Part shown: positions 1-10,342 of the stretch, piece by piece
Position numbering within the stretch: the stretch's first letter is position 1
Layout: each line of letters starts with the position of its first letter
NCBI GenBank assembly: GCA_002245135.1
Contig: NGBS01000078.1
Coordinates: 1 to 27,462, forward strand
Direction: 5' to 3'
DNA from: Proteromonas lacertae
Taxonomy: Eukaryota > Sar > Bigyra > Opalinata > Proteromonadidae
Length of the DNA stretch: 27,462 bases
Position numbers and translations under genes: made by a program
Notes under the pieces: generated by a model
The model's database searches: none
The model's input: the letters and a program-made list of their open reading frames with translations, nothing else
What the model was told of the DNA's origin: nothing

Positions 1-611
1 TACAATATTCTATAGATTTTGGTAATGTACAACTGATATTTGTTTCTATCGTAGTTGGATATAGTTTATCGTAAAGTGTGTTTATTTTTGAGATTAATGT
101 TATTATATCTGATGGTGTGTATGTTATTTCTATTATTTTCTCTTCTACTCCACAATTTAAATTCTCAGAATAATAAGGATGTGTTTTTAATTCATCATTC
201 TCTGTTTTACGTTGACAAATTTGTATATATGCTTTTTTAGAGAGGATTTTGTTATTGTGTGTGTTGGATCTATTGGACAAGTGACTCTTATATTATCTTC
301 ATCTTTTTCATCAACTGGACAATGGTTTCCACAATATAATGATCCTGTTTTTCTTTGAAAACCACAATATCTTCTTTTCTTTTCTATAAAAAACATACAT
401 CTATCCCACTCTTTAGATTTTTCATTCTCTTCCGACTTTTTATCTCTTCTAATTCTTCTTGCACTTTTGTTTACAGTTTCTGTCTTTATATCTATGTTTG
501 TGCTAATATTTTTATTTTTTCTTCCACTTCCATATCAATAGATTCATCAGTTTTTGATTTTTTAGTTTTTGGCATTTCAATTTCTTCTGTGGATGGAGTT
601 TTTCTATTCAT
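1..611 (-). CDS. TRMT13: tRNA 2'-O-methyltransferase TRM13-like, N-terminal part (cut by window edge)
   Basis: TRM13 methylates the ribose 2'-OH at position 4 of certain tRNAs. Only the N-terminal zinc-finger region is in the window; the methyltransferase domain would lie beyond base 1. Translation starts at the ATG at 611-609 with a charged Lys/Glu-rich leader. Next comes the TRM13 CCCH finger (about 394-310), with the pattern RC-FFIEKKRRYC-F-YCGNHC. A U11-48K-type CHHC finger follows (about 285-185), reading TCPIDPTHTI, then LKKH and ICQRK. The combination and order of these two fingers is diagnostic for the family. Two single-base frame breaks are needed, near 500 and near 195, with homology continuing in the new frame each time. 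No intron is visible. The start lies 36 bp from the divergent UBX gene. Confidence 0.82.
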
Positions 612-647
612 TAAAAAAGCTCGGCTTGAACTGTTTTTCACTTAAAA
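612..647. promoter_or_regulatory. 36-bp divergent intergenic region (TRM13 / UBX gene)
   Basis: The start codons of two head-to-head genes are 36 bp apart. Both 5' UTRs and any core promoter elements must fit here or overlap the coding regions. No TATA-like box stands out from the A+T-rich background. Confidence 0.5.
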
Positions 648-1932
648 ATGGATGAAAGAAAGAGAATGAAGGTTAATAGAATTAGTGATTTACTAAATAT
701 TGATAGAAAGACAGTTGAAGCATATTTAGAAGCTTATAATTATGATGAATAATACTATTAAAGAACTGCAGTTGATGTTATCGTTTGATATGCCGAAGTA
801 TTTCATTATAAGAATTTTAATGATATATTCATAGAAAACGACGAAATACGGATAGTGTTGAAAATCAAACGAAGCGAAGTAGAATGGATGAACATATTTG
901 TATTAATATATTATATTATGAGTCTTATATAGTTTCTGATTTTGGAGATTATTATCCACAACAAGCTCCACCTCCAGATGATTCAGATGAAAAATTTCAG
1001 AAGTTGTTTTCACCGCCATTTGATATTGAAGAATATGGATCATTTGATCAAGTATATATTGCTGTCATTTATTTTAGATAAAACAAAAAGCATCTAAATC
1101 AAACAAATGGATTTTGATTAATATACAAGATAATGACAATTTTGATTCTTTAAAACTGAATCGTGATCTTTGGAAGAACGAAGCAGTTAAATCAATAATA
1201 AAAGAGTCATTTATTTTCTGGCAAGTATAAATCAAACAAAATTTAATGTGTAATAGATACATAGCTCTCAAGAAGATTCAAATCATTTTAAATTATTCTA
1301 TAATGTCACCATATATCCATTTTTAGGTATAATACATCCGCGAACAGGTGAATTAGTAAAAACATTGAATGTGTATATGAAACACCAGATTTGTTGTTAA
1401 CATCAGTTGTAGCAGATTGTATAAATTATAATATTTTATAATTTTATGTAGTAATTGATTTTCTTGATAATAATGTTCTATTACCTCTGGAAGATTATAA
1501 TAAATCTGTAAAAACATCTGCAAAAGATAAAGATGAAGAATACTTCGATTTAATATCAGATCACGAAGATGATACAGAAGATGAAACATTAGCACCAAAG
1601 CCATCACCTGATACTACCGTTGTTATAAATACACCTCCTGCAGAAGTAGAACAATATAAAATCACAGAAGTACCTGATGATGAAACACAGAATGTATCAT
1701 CAATAAAATTAGTTTTTCCTGATGGTAAGTTTGCATTGAAAAAGTTTTATAACAATTCGAAGGTTGGTGAATTATTTGTTTGGACTAAAAATGAGAATAA
1801 AGAAGCCAAAGAAAAGAAATTTGAATTAATACAAGGTTTCCAAAGAAAGATTTGTCAGAATGCAAAGATCAAACAATTGAAGAGTGTAATTTAGGAAATT
1901 CAACAATTGCTTTGAGATGGATCGAGTCTTAA
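648..1932 (+). CDS. UBXN7: UBXN7/Ubx5-like UBA-UAS-UBX protein (p97/Cdc48 adaptor)
   Basis: This is a probable adaptor that links ubiquitylated substrates to the p97/Cdc48 ATPase. Domain order matches UBXN7. There is an N-terminal UBA-like helix (VEAYLEAYNYD). A linker contains KLFSPPFDIEEYGSF, comparable to the LADLFRPPIDLMHKGSF segment of UBXN7. A thioredoxin-fold UAS domain follows (WILINIQDN, DLWKNEAVKSIIKESFIFWQ, YPFLGIIHPRTGELV). The protein ends in a UBX domain (IKLVFPDGKFALKKF to the C-terminal WIES). Five exons are separated by GT-AG introns at 798-834 (37 nt), 1052-1077 (26), 1225-1256 (32) and 1419-1451 (33). Three single-base frame breaks remain, near 738, 1373 and 1840. Correcting them gives an integral 385-residue protein, so they look like sequencing errors. 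Confidence 0.85.
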
Positions 1933-2329
1933 CATTTATATTTTTATGTAGTTAACATTTTAATAGTTTTATATAATATTTACTTGTAGTATTGATTCAG
2001 TTGAATAAAATAATTGCAAATATTTGATACTGCAAGTATGTGAAAGATAAATCTAAAAACACGACCATTTGCTCTATTCCACACTTTCAAGTCGTTCAAA
2101 CCACATTCTCAGCTTAGCAAGAATAATCGATTCAAATTGAGTAGAAAAACGATAGATTTAATTATATTTCTAGAAACATAAAAATAAGCCCACCTGAGGC
2201 TTTATTTAATATATAAATTCTATTAAACGTTGCTAACAAGAATAATTCAGTTACACAAAGTATCTATCCTTTATATACTTATTATCTCATCAATTATCAA
2301 TTATTATTTTATATTGTAGATTATTAATC
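1933..2329. other. Intergenic region between UBX gene and PDCD4-motif gene
   Basis: I see no coding exon on either strand. An imperfect inverted repeat at about 2183-2208 (ATAAGCC, CACCTGA loop, GGCTTTAT) could form a small hairpin and may belong to an RNA 3' end. No tRNA cloverleaf or snoRNA boxes could be assembled. Confidence 0.4.
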
Positions 2330-2546
2330 ATGCCAACTCACGAAAAAGATCATCATCACCAAAACGTTAATGATAAACCAAAGAAAAGGTAAGATCGCAT
2401 TATAATCTCTGTTTGTATAGATGGTGCTGGTGGTAAAGGAACTTGGGTAAGCCAGGAACAGACGATTTAATATCAGTTCTGAACCTTTAGATAAGAACGA
2501 TCCAGCATACAGTGACACAGTCACACCCAAAGAAGATGACAAGTAA
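2330..2546 (+). CDS. Small stand-alone protein with the PDCD4-type GAGGKGTWG motif
   Basis: The two-exon gene encodes about 61 residues. Exon 1 (2330-2388) is basic and His-rich (MPTHEKDHHHQN). A 32-nt intron (2389-2420, GTAAGA...GTATAG) follows. Exon 2 reads DGAGGKGTWG, KPGTDDLISV and LDKNDPAYSD. This closely resembles the ribosome-contacting linker of PDCD4 (GGAGGKGVWGTPG followed by an acidic stretch ending in DPNYDD). In animals and plants that segment sits N-terminal to MA3 domains, and no MA3 domain follows here. A role at the 40S ribosome is inference from the motif. Three single-base corrections, at about 2380, 2449 and 2484, are needed for an uninterrupted frame and give exactly 61 codons plus stop. 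It could instead be the first exons of a longer gene, but downstream sequence is the 3' end of an opposing gene. Confidence 0.6.
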
Positions 2547-2642
2547 ATATATTTGCATATGTCTCTTATTATTATTATTTTATGTTTGTTAAAGTTTTAA
2601 GTGATATGATTTTATATTGGGTATTAAAACAATTGAAAAATA

Positions 2643-4262
2643 CTAAGTCTTACATCTTAACATTGAACCGCATTCATCTTTCCAATCTTGAAAACTACAA
2701 TCTTTCATACCTGATTCTCTTATTCTTTCTTTCATATATCTTCTTACTACACTCCATGAACAGAATCTATAGATCAAATACATTATATAATACTAATAAT
2801 ACGCAGATTTTCTACACTCATCAATATCCAACTTCACATTCCTCTTCATTCACAACAATTCTAATTTTATACTCATTTTCACATTTATATAATTCAAAAT
2901 GAATATTAGCTGCCATTGGAACAATAGAACTTCCTCTCCAAGACCTTGGTTCATTAAAACTAGTCACATTCAACAAACCAGTAGAATTAAACAGATTCAA
3001 TAATCCAAATAACGGCATAATAGTCTCAGCATGACCAAATTTAAAGTCCATAATATAATCAATGTTATTATTACTAACTACATTATCTATTGATTCTATT
3101 ATATTATTTAATAATAACATGAATGACTATAAATGATTGGATTATCACCAGAACCTCTTCCGTAATAACTCTATATAAATAAATAAATTAAACAATAATA
3201 AATACGAAATAATCATCAATAAAATTAAAAAACTCAAATTTCACCATAATTTGTAAATAATGAACAAAAAGAAGAAGATGAATGTGATGTTATATTATTA
3301 TATCCATTCATATTTTTATAATCTGTACAAACCAACATTTGACAAGCGTGATACAATAATTGTACAACATCTTCACCATTTTTAATATAATTAATATATT
3401 CATCATAAAATATATCATTCAATAATGGTTTCACTATAGAATGACCATATGTTTTATAGATTTCTTTAACATCTTTATACCACGATTTTAGATGATAATA
3501 TTCTTGATATTTTGTACAAGTCTCAAAACTTCTAAGTATGGAATATCGATGACCGTATTCGTCTATATTATTGAATACTTCACAACTTGGTGGAGGTTCT
3601 ACAGTTTCCATGTATGCTAAAGGTATCTTATTCTTTATTAATTATCTATTATATATTTATATAACAAAATAATTTATACTTTTACATATATCTCTTGTTT
3701 GAATCGCTCGTTCTTTATTAGTTGAATCAAAACGGATCTTTTTATTTTCATTGGCGGATTTGAAAAACTTTTCATGTTTTTTATATAATCTATCCATCAT
3801 TGATCCTAATATTTTGTGGGAATTGGGTGATAGTTTTCCATATTTACCTTCTTCATATTTATAGTAATCATCTAACCAATCTAATATTTCTGTTTTCTTT
3901 AAGCCAGAATCAGCAGAAGCTGATTTTATATCTTCATTCAATGAATCTTTTTTACTTTTGTCTAAACTATATCTTGTACCATGTCTGTGTATTGCATAAA
4001 TGTATTGAATTTCACAACTATCAGGAACTTGTTCATTCTACATTTTATTCATCATAAATCAATTTTATACTTCTATATTGGGAGATGGGGGAGAGTAAGG
4101 AGATTTTCTGGAAAATAAAGCTCTGTAGCCATGCTATAGACAATATTTATACATTTCTTATACTTCATTAATAGCTTCTTGATCAGTAAGAGGAAATGCA
4201 TATGAATATTTTAAAAATACTAAGAAAAATAGTATATTTACTGTAGTTAAGACGATAGTCAT
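2643..4262 (-). CDS. MINPP1: Multiple inositol polyphosphate phosphatase, secreted/lumenal histidine acid phosphatase
   Basis: MINPP removes phosphates from inositol polyphosphates, including phytate and IP6, in the secretory pathway or outside the cell. The start at 4262 gives a signal peptide (MTIVLTTVNI, then LFFLVFLKYSYA). The catalytic histidine motif is RHGTRYS (3991-3971), with Ser where the family usually has Pro. The proton-donor motif FGHAET lies near 3042. Between them are family segments: KIRFDSTNKERAIQTRD, FNFIDDYF-YYGRGSGDNP, and after HAET the SWRGSSIVPMAAN block. A Cys-rich C-terminus ends at 2643. Introns: 4134-4163 (30 nt), 4038-4070 (33), 3617-3685 (69, less certain), 3171-3205 (35) and 2767-2802 (36). 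The exons sum to 1417 nt. Three one-base breaks, near 3234, 3120 and 2825, net to a 471-residue protein. The gene is tandem with the bHLH gene, 131 bp downstream of it. Confidence 0.86.
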
Positions 4263-4393
4263 CTTTTAAACTTCAAACCTTCAAGCTGATTCTTCTAAAA
4301 ACAAACAGGATAACACAAAAGAACATAATATAAACGTAAATTAATAATTAAAATATAATGATGATAAGGGGAATACTATAAATAATTAAAAGA

Positions 4394-5361
4394 CTATTGT
4401 TCATTTTGTTGATTTAAAATATTATCTACATTAGGAGATGGAAAGCAATCCATTGGCGATTTCAATGAGTTTATTGGTGTAGGAGGGAATTTTAAAGGTT
4501 GTAATAATCCCTATAGTAATTATAAATTACAATAATCAATACAAAAGATGATAATGGAGAACCTAGTGGAGATTGTTGAGGTGGTGTTGGAAATAAATAA
4601 TTCTGTTTTGACTTATCATCACCATCATCATTCTCCATCGAATTATTCAATTCATTGGCTTCATTATTTTCATTGTTCATTTCTAATTCATTATCATCAT
4701 CGTTATTATTATTATTATTACTATCTTCATCCATATCATTATCATTATCATTATCATTATCATTATCATTATCATCTCTTTCCATTTCTATTGGTTCAAC
4801 TCCTTCATTGTCATTATCTTCTTCTTCTTCATTTGCCATATCTGATGCAATTCTTTCTTCTTGTTCTTTCAGTTTTGTATTTAACTCCTTTAAAAAATCT
4901 AAAGTTTTACTTAATATTGAGATTTTATCTTTCTTTACCTCTATTCCTTGTTCTTTTAGTAATTTTTGTAATTTGTACATTGCATCATTTAGTCTTCTCG
5001 TTCTTTTTCTCTCTATCTGTTTGTGTATATCTTTATTCTCAATATCACTTCTTTTTCTTCTATTGATAATTCAAAAAAAAAATAGTTTCAAATATACCTT
5101 TTAACTTCTGGTTGTATTTCTATTGTTGGCGTATCTGGAGACAATTTCAGAGAAGAAAGCTAATTAATGTGATATTGTTATGAAATATACACTATATGAT
5201 TCTTTTAACGGTTGTGAAGTATAATCCATAGATGAATCTCGAGGCGTTGTGTCTTGCTCTGTTGCATATACTGGAATTCGAGACATTATATCATTATCTG
5301 CGTTAGAATCATCTACTGACTTCATTTTCCTACTAGATGATCTTTTCACTCCTCGAGGCAT
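4394..5361 (-). CDS. bHLH transcription factor with acidic Asn/Asp-rich C-terminus
   Basis: The spliced protein has 288 residues in four exons with introns at 5160-5190 (31 nt), 5060-5097 (38) and 4511-4542 (32). The frame is open throughout. A basic, Ser-rich N-terminus (MPRGVKRSSSRKMK) is followed by the basic region HKQIERKRTRRLNDAM. It retains the H, E and R residues (positions 5, 9 and 12) typical of E-box-binding bHLH proteins, with Thr instead of Arg at position 13. Helix 1, a loop and helix 2 follow (MYKLQKLLKEQG, KDKISILSKTLDFLKELN), and helix 2 runs into a short coiled coil, so it probably works as a dimer in the nucleus. The C-terminal half is Asp/Asn/Glu-rich low complexity, then Ser-Pro motifs (SPLGSPLSSF, FPSPN). 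These may be a transactivation region and kinase sites (inference). The target genes cannot be told. Confidence 0.85.
4734..4775. repeat. In-frame hexanucleotide microsatellite (ATCATT)n
   Basis: About seven tandem copies of ATCATT lie inside the bHLH gene. On the minus strand they encode an alternating Asn-Asp run. The repeat length is probably polymorphic, since the unit is a multiple of three and preserves the frame. Confidence 0.85.
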
Positions 5362-5418
5362 GAAGTAAATTCAAAAAGAAAAACTAAAAAAGCTTGATAC
5401 TATATTTGAGAATTAAAA
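5362..5418. promoter_or_regulatory. 57-bp divergent promoter (bHLH / WD-like gene)
   Basis: This head-to-head spacer separates the bHLH start (5361, minus) and the next gene (5419, plus). It is purine-rich and contains AAGCTT. Both promoters must share or overlap this stretch. Confidence 0.5.
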
Positions 5419-6609
5419 ATGCAAATAAACCCTTTCTTCTCATTTTCTAACGATATATCGTTGGGATACATTCAAGCACCACAAATGTCTCCTATTTCAT
5501 CCAATGAAATTCATTTTTCAGGTATAATTCTGTGTTTATATAGATTAGATAATTCATCTCCTCAATTAGATGGTAAATGTGAATGTTTATATCACAATAA
5601 AAAATATATTGAATATCAAGATCATTTTTCCTGTTTACTTGAAGATAATAAAGAGAAAATTGTTGAGGAATCAAATTATTTTTTAAGATCTAATGAATTA
5701 CCTGTTTCATTTGATTTACTAAATGAAAGTATAGCAGAAGATAAAGAAATATCTAAACAACAAATGGTATATGATGAAAGTATAGGAAATCAACTTTTTG
5801 TTTATCATCATTTAAACAATAATAATTACTATTTATTTCATCCAATTGGTGGATTCAATGAATATTTAGGATGTAATGAATTGGTACCAAATAATACCGT
5901 TAATAGTAAAGATTATAAATCATTTTCTGCTGAGATTTATTGTGATACAACCATTTTAAGTATTAATCATTTTACTGATATAACAAAAGGAATTATAGTG
6001 AATACAAGGTGCCATTTGTTTCATTTTGTTATAATAAATGATGATAATAGCCGTAATAACCACAACAGTAATAAAATAAATATTAATTTGTTACATAAAT
6101 TTGAAATAATAGGTTCAATAAGTTGTTTTTCAATTAGTCCCATATTTCAATCAGAAGGAATTTATTTAAATAATTATATTATATATAAGTATAATGGTAA
6201 TGATTTGCCTAAGCCAGTTATTAATTTACATACAGTAATACATTCTATTGAAGAAAGTGAAAGAGTTATTATCACATATAACAATGTAATAAACACATAT
6301 TTAATATCTGTTGATAAAACTCTGTATTTATATAATGAAAACACTAATGAGATAAAAGAGATGTATAAATGTTTGGATATAATTAATGGAATTTATAACT
6401 CAATTATGTATATATATTAATTATACTAAATGTTGAATAGTAATCCATTTCATTTGGTTATTCTAACAGCTGATAAAATACATCTTTTTGATAAAAGAAA
6501 TATGAAATGTGAGATGAATGTGATAAAATACTATTATCAATTGCCTTTGACTAAAACATATTCATATATAACAATTGATAATGAAGAAAATATCATTTTT
6601 TTAAAATGA
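5419..6609 (+). CDS. WD40-propeller-like protein, possibly RNA polymerase I factor TAF1C/Rrn6-like
   Basis: The 385-residue protein is encoded by two exons with a 33-nt intron (6408-6440, GTATAT...AATAG) that joins them in phase. The sequence is rich in beta-propeller-like strands. Examples are GIIVNTRCHLFHFVI, ISCFSIS, VISVDK-TLYLYNENTN and, in exon 2, NPFHLVILTADKIHLFDKRN. The last resembles the HPR-x-LxxAD-x-VxLxDxR blade of TAF1C/Rrn6, the promoter-selectivity factor for rRNA synthesis. The order of hydrophobic strands upstream is also compatible. This match is by eye only and the protein could be another WD-type scaffold. The frame stops at 6607-6609. The sequence starting at 6656 continues the propeller character and may be the same gene, but I found no GT donor to connect them. 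Confidence 0.6.
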
Positions 6610-6655
6610 AAATAATTAATGAAATTCTTTAACTTTTATTTTTTTCTTACTTTAT

Positions 6656-7351
6656 ATGTTATACAGTTTATTACTACCAAATATATTTGTGTTTAAATAT
6701 TCCAATCATTCACTTAGTCATTTAGTTCAATACCAATTATTTCTTAATGTATTTAGTTAATTTATTATTTCATTATATTAATAGAATGATTGTGATATAA
6801 GAGGTGTTTCTGTCTTCTCATTAATAGATCCAAAATATTTAATAGTGCAATTTCATAATGGTGATATATATAAATATAACTTTACATTATCTGAAGATGA
6901 TATAGTAAATAATAAAATACATTATATACCTATAAAACATTTTCAAGAATATACTTTTAAAGATATAAAATCTTTTGAGATATGTAATTTTAATAATTAC
7001 ATTCAGAAATATAGTAAAAGTAATGTAAATTCTTATGATGACTATTTAGATTATATAATAGATTTTTTAGAAATTCCAAGGTCATTTGTTGAAATATGTT
7101 ATGAATTGATGAATAAGTATAGTATAACAAGAATAGTGATACAGAAGTTGTATGAGTTATTAAAGAAACAAAAACAATTGAAATTATATATATTGCCTTA
7201 CAATTATGACCAAAATACAACTTATCATAAACTATGCAAATGTATACCTCCTTATTGTTGTGGATCCATAAATTGTTGTTCTATGCCTTTTCTGATATGG
7301 TCTAAGAAGAGGGATAACAATGTCACAGAAGAAGATTTAGCAAATTGGTAA
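6656..7351 (+). CDS. Propeller-like downstream coding piece (separate gene or 3' part of the 5419 gene)
   Basis: An ATG at 6656 opens a 219-residue frame with one 36-nt intron (6749-6784, GTATTT...TAATAG). It begins LLLPNIFVFKYSN and continues with a propeller-like strand pair (SLIDPKYLIVQFHNGDIYKYN). A helical Lys/Glu/Tyr-rich region follows, then a Cys-rich end (CKCIPPYCCGSINCC). In TAF1C-like proteins helical sequence follows the propeller, so this may be the C-terminus of the gene that stops 46 bp upstream. As drawn, the start codon gives a valid stand-alone gene. The short spacing and shared strand support a common origin, but the link is unproven. Confidence 0.55.
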
Positions 7352-7683
7352 ATAATTTTGTTATAATTCGTGTTGTTGTGTATTTTATTTATATAAATTT
7401 AACACCAATAATTCTCATCACTTTCAGATATTGCACTACATGTTAAATTTTCAATTTATATCTATCATATCTTCAATAAACATACAGTTCCATCAATATC
7501 ATATTAATATACATAAATAAATCACAATTGAGTATTACTGTTTTTATTATACCTTCTGCAATTGAATTAAATCACATTTTAAGTTTTGGGTTATTCAAAA
7601 TTTTGATAAAAATCGAATTTCGTTATTTTTGTTATATATTTACATAAAGATGATAATAAAAGTGAATAAAAGCATAAGAGAAG
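7352..7683. other. Intergenic region containing the 5' flank shared by both BTB copies
   Basis: No coding exon is seen. From 7506 to the start codon at 7684 this sequence is repeated without a single difference, inverted, at 11168-10991. Weaker similarity continues to about 7495. The conserved part contains TTTTGGGTTATTCAAAATTT and is probably the promoter of the BTB gene. Confidence 0.6.
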
Positions 7684-8145
7684 ATGGGTATATTATATAT
7701 TTATTTTTATGATAGATTATATCGAAAATTGGTAGAAAGTGGTTTTGGTGATATAGAAGTGAAGATTGGAGATAATCGAATAATGTCAATCAAGTCAATT
7801 TTAGTAAATGGAAATGAAACTGTAAAGAAACTGTTGTTAGATCGTGAGTTTGTTGGAGTTTTAGAGTTATATGAAGAAATCGAAGAAATTGGCTATTATG
7901 AGATGGAGAAATACTACAGTGGTGGTGAATTGATAATGTGTAAAGAGAATGTGTGTGAAGTGTTGATGTTTTGTTTATGTTATTGTGAAAAAGAGATAAT
8001 AAATGATTGTTATGAATTTGTGAAGAATAATATAGATGATGAAGTATTAATGAAATTAATTCATATATGTAATGTATTTGGTGGATGTTTGAGAGAGATA
8101 GAAGACTTGAAAAATATGGAAATAGAAAAGCGAGGATATAAATAT
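7506..8145 (+). repeat. Left arm of inverted duplication (about 640 bp)
   Basis: This arm matches 11168-10529 on the opposite strand. It holds 178 bp of upstream sequence plus the first 462 coding bases of the BTB gene. I counted five substitutions and no indels over 640 bp. Similarity stops abruptly after 8145. The arms are separated by about 2.4 kb. Confidence 0.93.
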
Positions 8146-9776
8146 TTATATAAGAATGAATATTTGTTGAGATTAGAAATGAATAATTTGATAGAGATAT
8201 TAAATATGAGAGATGTGATAATAGTGAATGAGTTATGGTTATTAAATCGATTATTGGAATGGTATAAATTCCAAAAGAATAAAAAAGATAATAAAGAGAT
8301 TAAAGATGATTTTAAACAATTGATAGAAGAAGATATTGATTGTGAAAAGATAAAAGAGAAAGAGATAGAAAAAGAGAATAAAGAAATGTTGAAAGAAATG
8401 AAAATAGATTTAAAGAAAAATGAATGTAAAAATCATATAGAAATATATTTAATAAAAGATGAGAGAATTCAAAATGTAATAATCAACAATTACAATGAAG
8501 ATAAAGATGAAGAAGACTTCAATGAAGAAGAAAGAGGAATATTGGATAAGATAAAAGAAGAAGAATTGAATGATGAAATAATGTGTATATTAGAAATGAA
8601 TAATATAAAAATAACAGAAATAGTATTGATGATAATGAAATATAAAACTATGAAAAAGGAAAGTATAAATATTAAAAATATATTTAAATAGAATATATCT
8701 CAAATACAGAAAAGAGAAATATATTGGAAAGATTATGTATGGAATATAATGAGAATAAAAGAAATCGAACAATGAAATGTTTATGTTTATTCATTGAGAT
8801 TAAAAAGAGTGTTTTAATAATAGAAGAAGTATGTGGAAAAGAAATTCTTTTTAGAATATTGAATGAAGATAATTATCTAAATTCCAAATCTAAAGAATTA
8901 TTAATAGAATATATAAAAGAGAATAAACTGAGTTTCGAAGAAGAAGAAGAAATGATAAAAATAATGAAAGATAAAGAATTATTGGAAGAATTAAAAACAA
9001 AAGAAATCACATCATTTTCATATCCTCAATCAGAATATTTCTTTATATTAAATGAAGAAATATCAATAATTCCTTCATTTGATGGAAATCGATGTGAATT
9101 TTCAATCAATCCTTCATTGCCAGATGGAATGATGATAGATAGAAAAAGTGGAATAATTAATGGAAAAATGAATAAAGTAATAGAAAATAGAGAATATGAA
9201 ATAAGTTGTAAGAATATTCTAAATGAAAAGAAAATCAAAATATTATTAGAATTTATTGATATAAAATTCACAGAATTAAACAAAAGTGATGGAATATCAA
9301 TATCAAATAATGGAAAATTAATAACAAATACTAAAATAAGTTATGGTTATAATCATTGTTATTTAAATTTGAAAATGAAAAATGGAGTTTATCATATTAA
9401 TTATCAATATCATCAAAATAGAAGTGAAGGTGATAGTATGATGTTAGGATTATCAACTAATAATATATATTCTGGTAATAATATTTTATATCAATCAACA
9501 ACCTGTAATTATTATGCACGGAATGGTAAAAGTCAAGATATTACTGATGATTGTCATATTGGAAGAGTTGTTAATAAGAATCCAAATTTCAATAATCATG
9601 GAGATGGTTTAATTTATGAAATAATTATTGATATGAATAAAAGAGAATTTTGGATAAGTCATAATAATTCATCTCCTGTTTTAATTGTTAAAGATTTACG
9701 TTCGCCATTATATCCTTATGCTGAATTATCCTGGGAATACACATCACTTGAATTATTATCAGTTTCTCATCAATAA
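7684..9776 (+). CDS. BTB-BACK protein with Ig-like and SPRY domains
   Basis: The two-exon model has a 29-nt intron (8663-8691, GTATAA...AAATAG) that joins two open frames exactly in phase, giving 687 residues. BTB domain: about residues 15-110, from GFGDIEVKIGDNRIMSIKSIL to a Y-Y-SGGELI-CKENVCEVLM block. BACK domain: about 115-210 (NDCYEFVKNNIDDEVLMKLI, ELWLLNRLLEWYKF). After a Glu/Lys-rich linker comes an He_PIG-type Ig-like motif (INPSLPDGMMIDRKSGIING). The protein ends in a SPRY-like domain (YEIIIDMNKREFWISHN, SPLYPYAELSWEYTSLELL). BTB-BACK proteins usually dimerise and recruit Cullin-3, with the C-terminal domain choosing substrates, so a ubiquitin-ligase adaptor role is likely but inferred. 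The SPRY end resembles the two N-terminal domains of the Crinkler-type gene nearby. The gene is nearly intronless compared with its flanking neighbours. Confidence 0.82.
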
Positions 9777-9997
9777 AGTTAGATAATATGATTTTATATA
9801 ACATTCACATCCTTTTTAATGTATTGCTGTTTATATTTACTCAAAAAACAAAGAAAATATAAAGGAAGCTCGAATTACTATTTTCAAGGCTTGATTCTCA
9901 TTTTTATAAAAATCAAAATAAAAAGTGATGTGGAAGTATTTTAATATAAGTAACGTTATGATGGTTATTATGGGAAGTGTTGATAAAAATATAGTGA

Positions 9998-10342
9998 AAT
10001 GAAGAAGAAATTCCAGTAGATAACCATTTCTGTGTATTTAAAAATGCTGGTACAACTGGTGGTGGAGGTGAAATACAAGATGAAAATATTAGCAAATCAT
10101 TATCAACAATAGGAAGTGTTATTAGATGTTTAACACAAGAGAAAGGACAGTTACCGCCGTTTCATTATTCTAAATTGATTATGATATTACACGATGCTCA
10201 GATTAATATTGAATATACATTATCAACACTTAATTTGGACAATCAGCGAAGAAGATTAAGAATAAGATTATTGTTAATGTGGAAGTATCTTCAATTTGCT
10301 AATATGGAAAAGATATCAGATTTGAATAGTCAAGTTCAATGA
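9998..10342 (+). pseudogene. Kinesin motor-domain fragment
   Basis: An open stretch without a convincing start reads DENISKSLSTIGSVIRCLTQ, then PPFHYSKLIMILHDA and LQFANMEKISDLN. These match the kinesin segment N-INKSL-TLG-VI-AL, followed by VPYR-SKLT-LLQDSLGG and the neck-side FA-RAK. The preceding NAGTTGGGGEIQ sits where LAGSE would be, but the switch II motif is gone. Sequence to about 10490 still looks like coiled coil (VAQEENNCIDMNTIQATIQM), interrupted by several stops. The P-loop half of the motor is absent. It is therefore a decayed piece of a kinesin gene, lying between the BTB gene and its inverted copy. Family within the kinesins cannot be assigned. The preceding 9777-9997 holds nothing I recognise. 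Confidence 0.6.

Noticed and set aside
187-645. Plus-strand hydrophobic frame over the TRM13 region
   Set aside because: It is antisense to two recognisable zinc fingers.
2040-2110. tRNA-like GTTCAAACC near 2095
   Set aside because: No matching acceptor stem, D arm or anticodon arm could be folded around it on either strand.
2582-2902. 106-codon plus-strand frame with hydrophobic stretches
   Set aside because: It overlaps the last exons of MINPP on the other strand, which are strongly supported.
4548-5104. Two long plus-strand frames rich in His/Tyr or Ser/Leu
   Set aside because: They are antisense shadows of the bHLH gene and its hexamer repeat, with no domain and no splice structure.
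6514-6666. A 150-nt intron linking the two propeller-like pieces
   Set aside because: The only available GT lies inside sequence that reads as good coding, and the length is three times that of any other well-supported intron here.
8663-8775. Apparent frameshift splitting the BTB gene
   Set aside because: A 29-nt GTATAA...AAATAG segment at 8663-8691 joins both frames exactly, so it is an intron and not a frame error.
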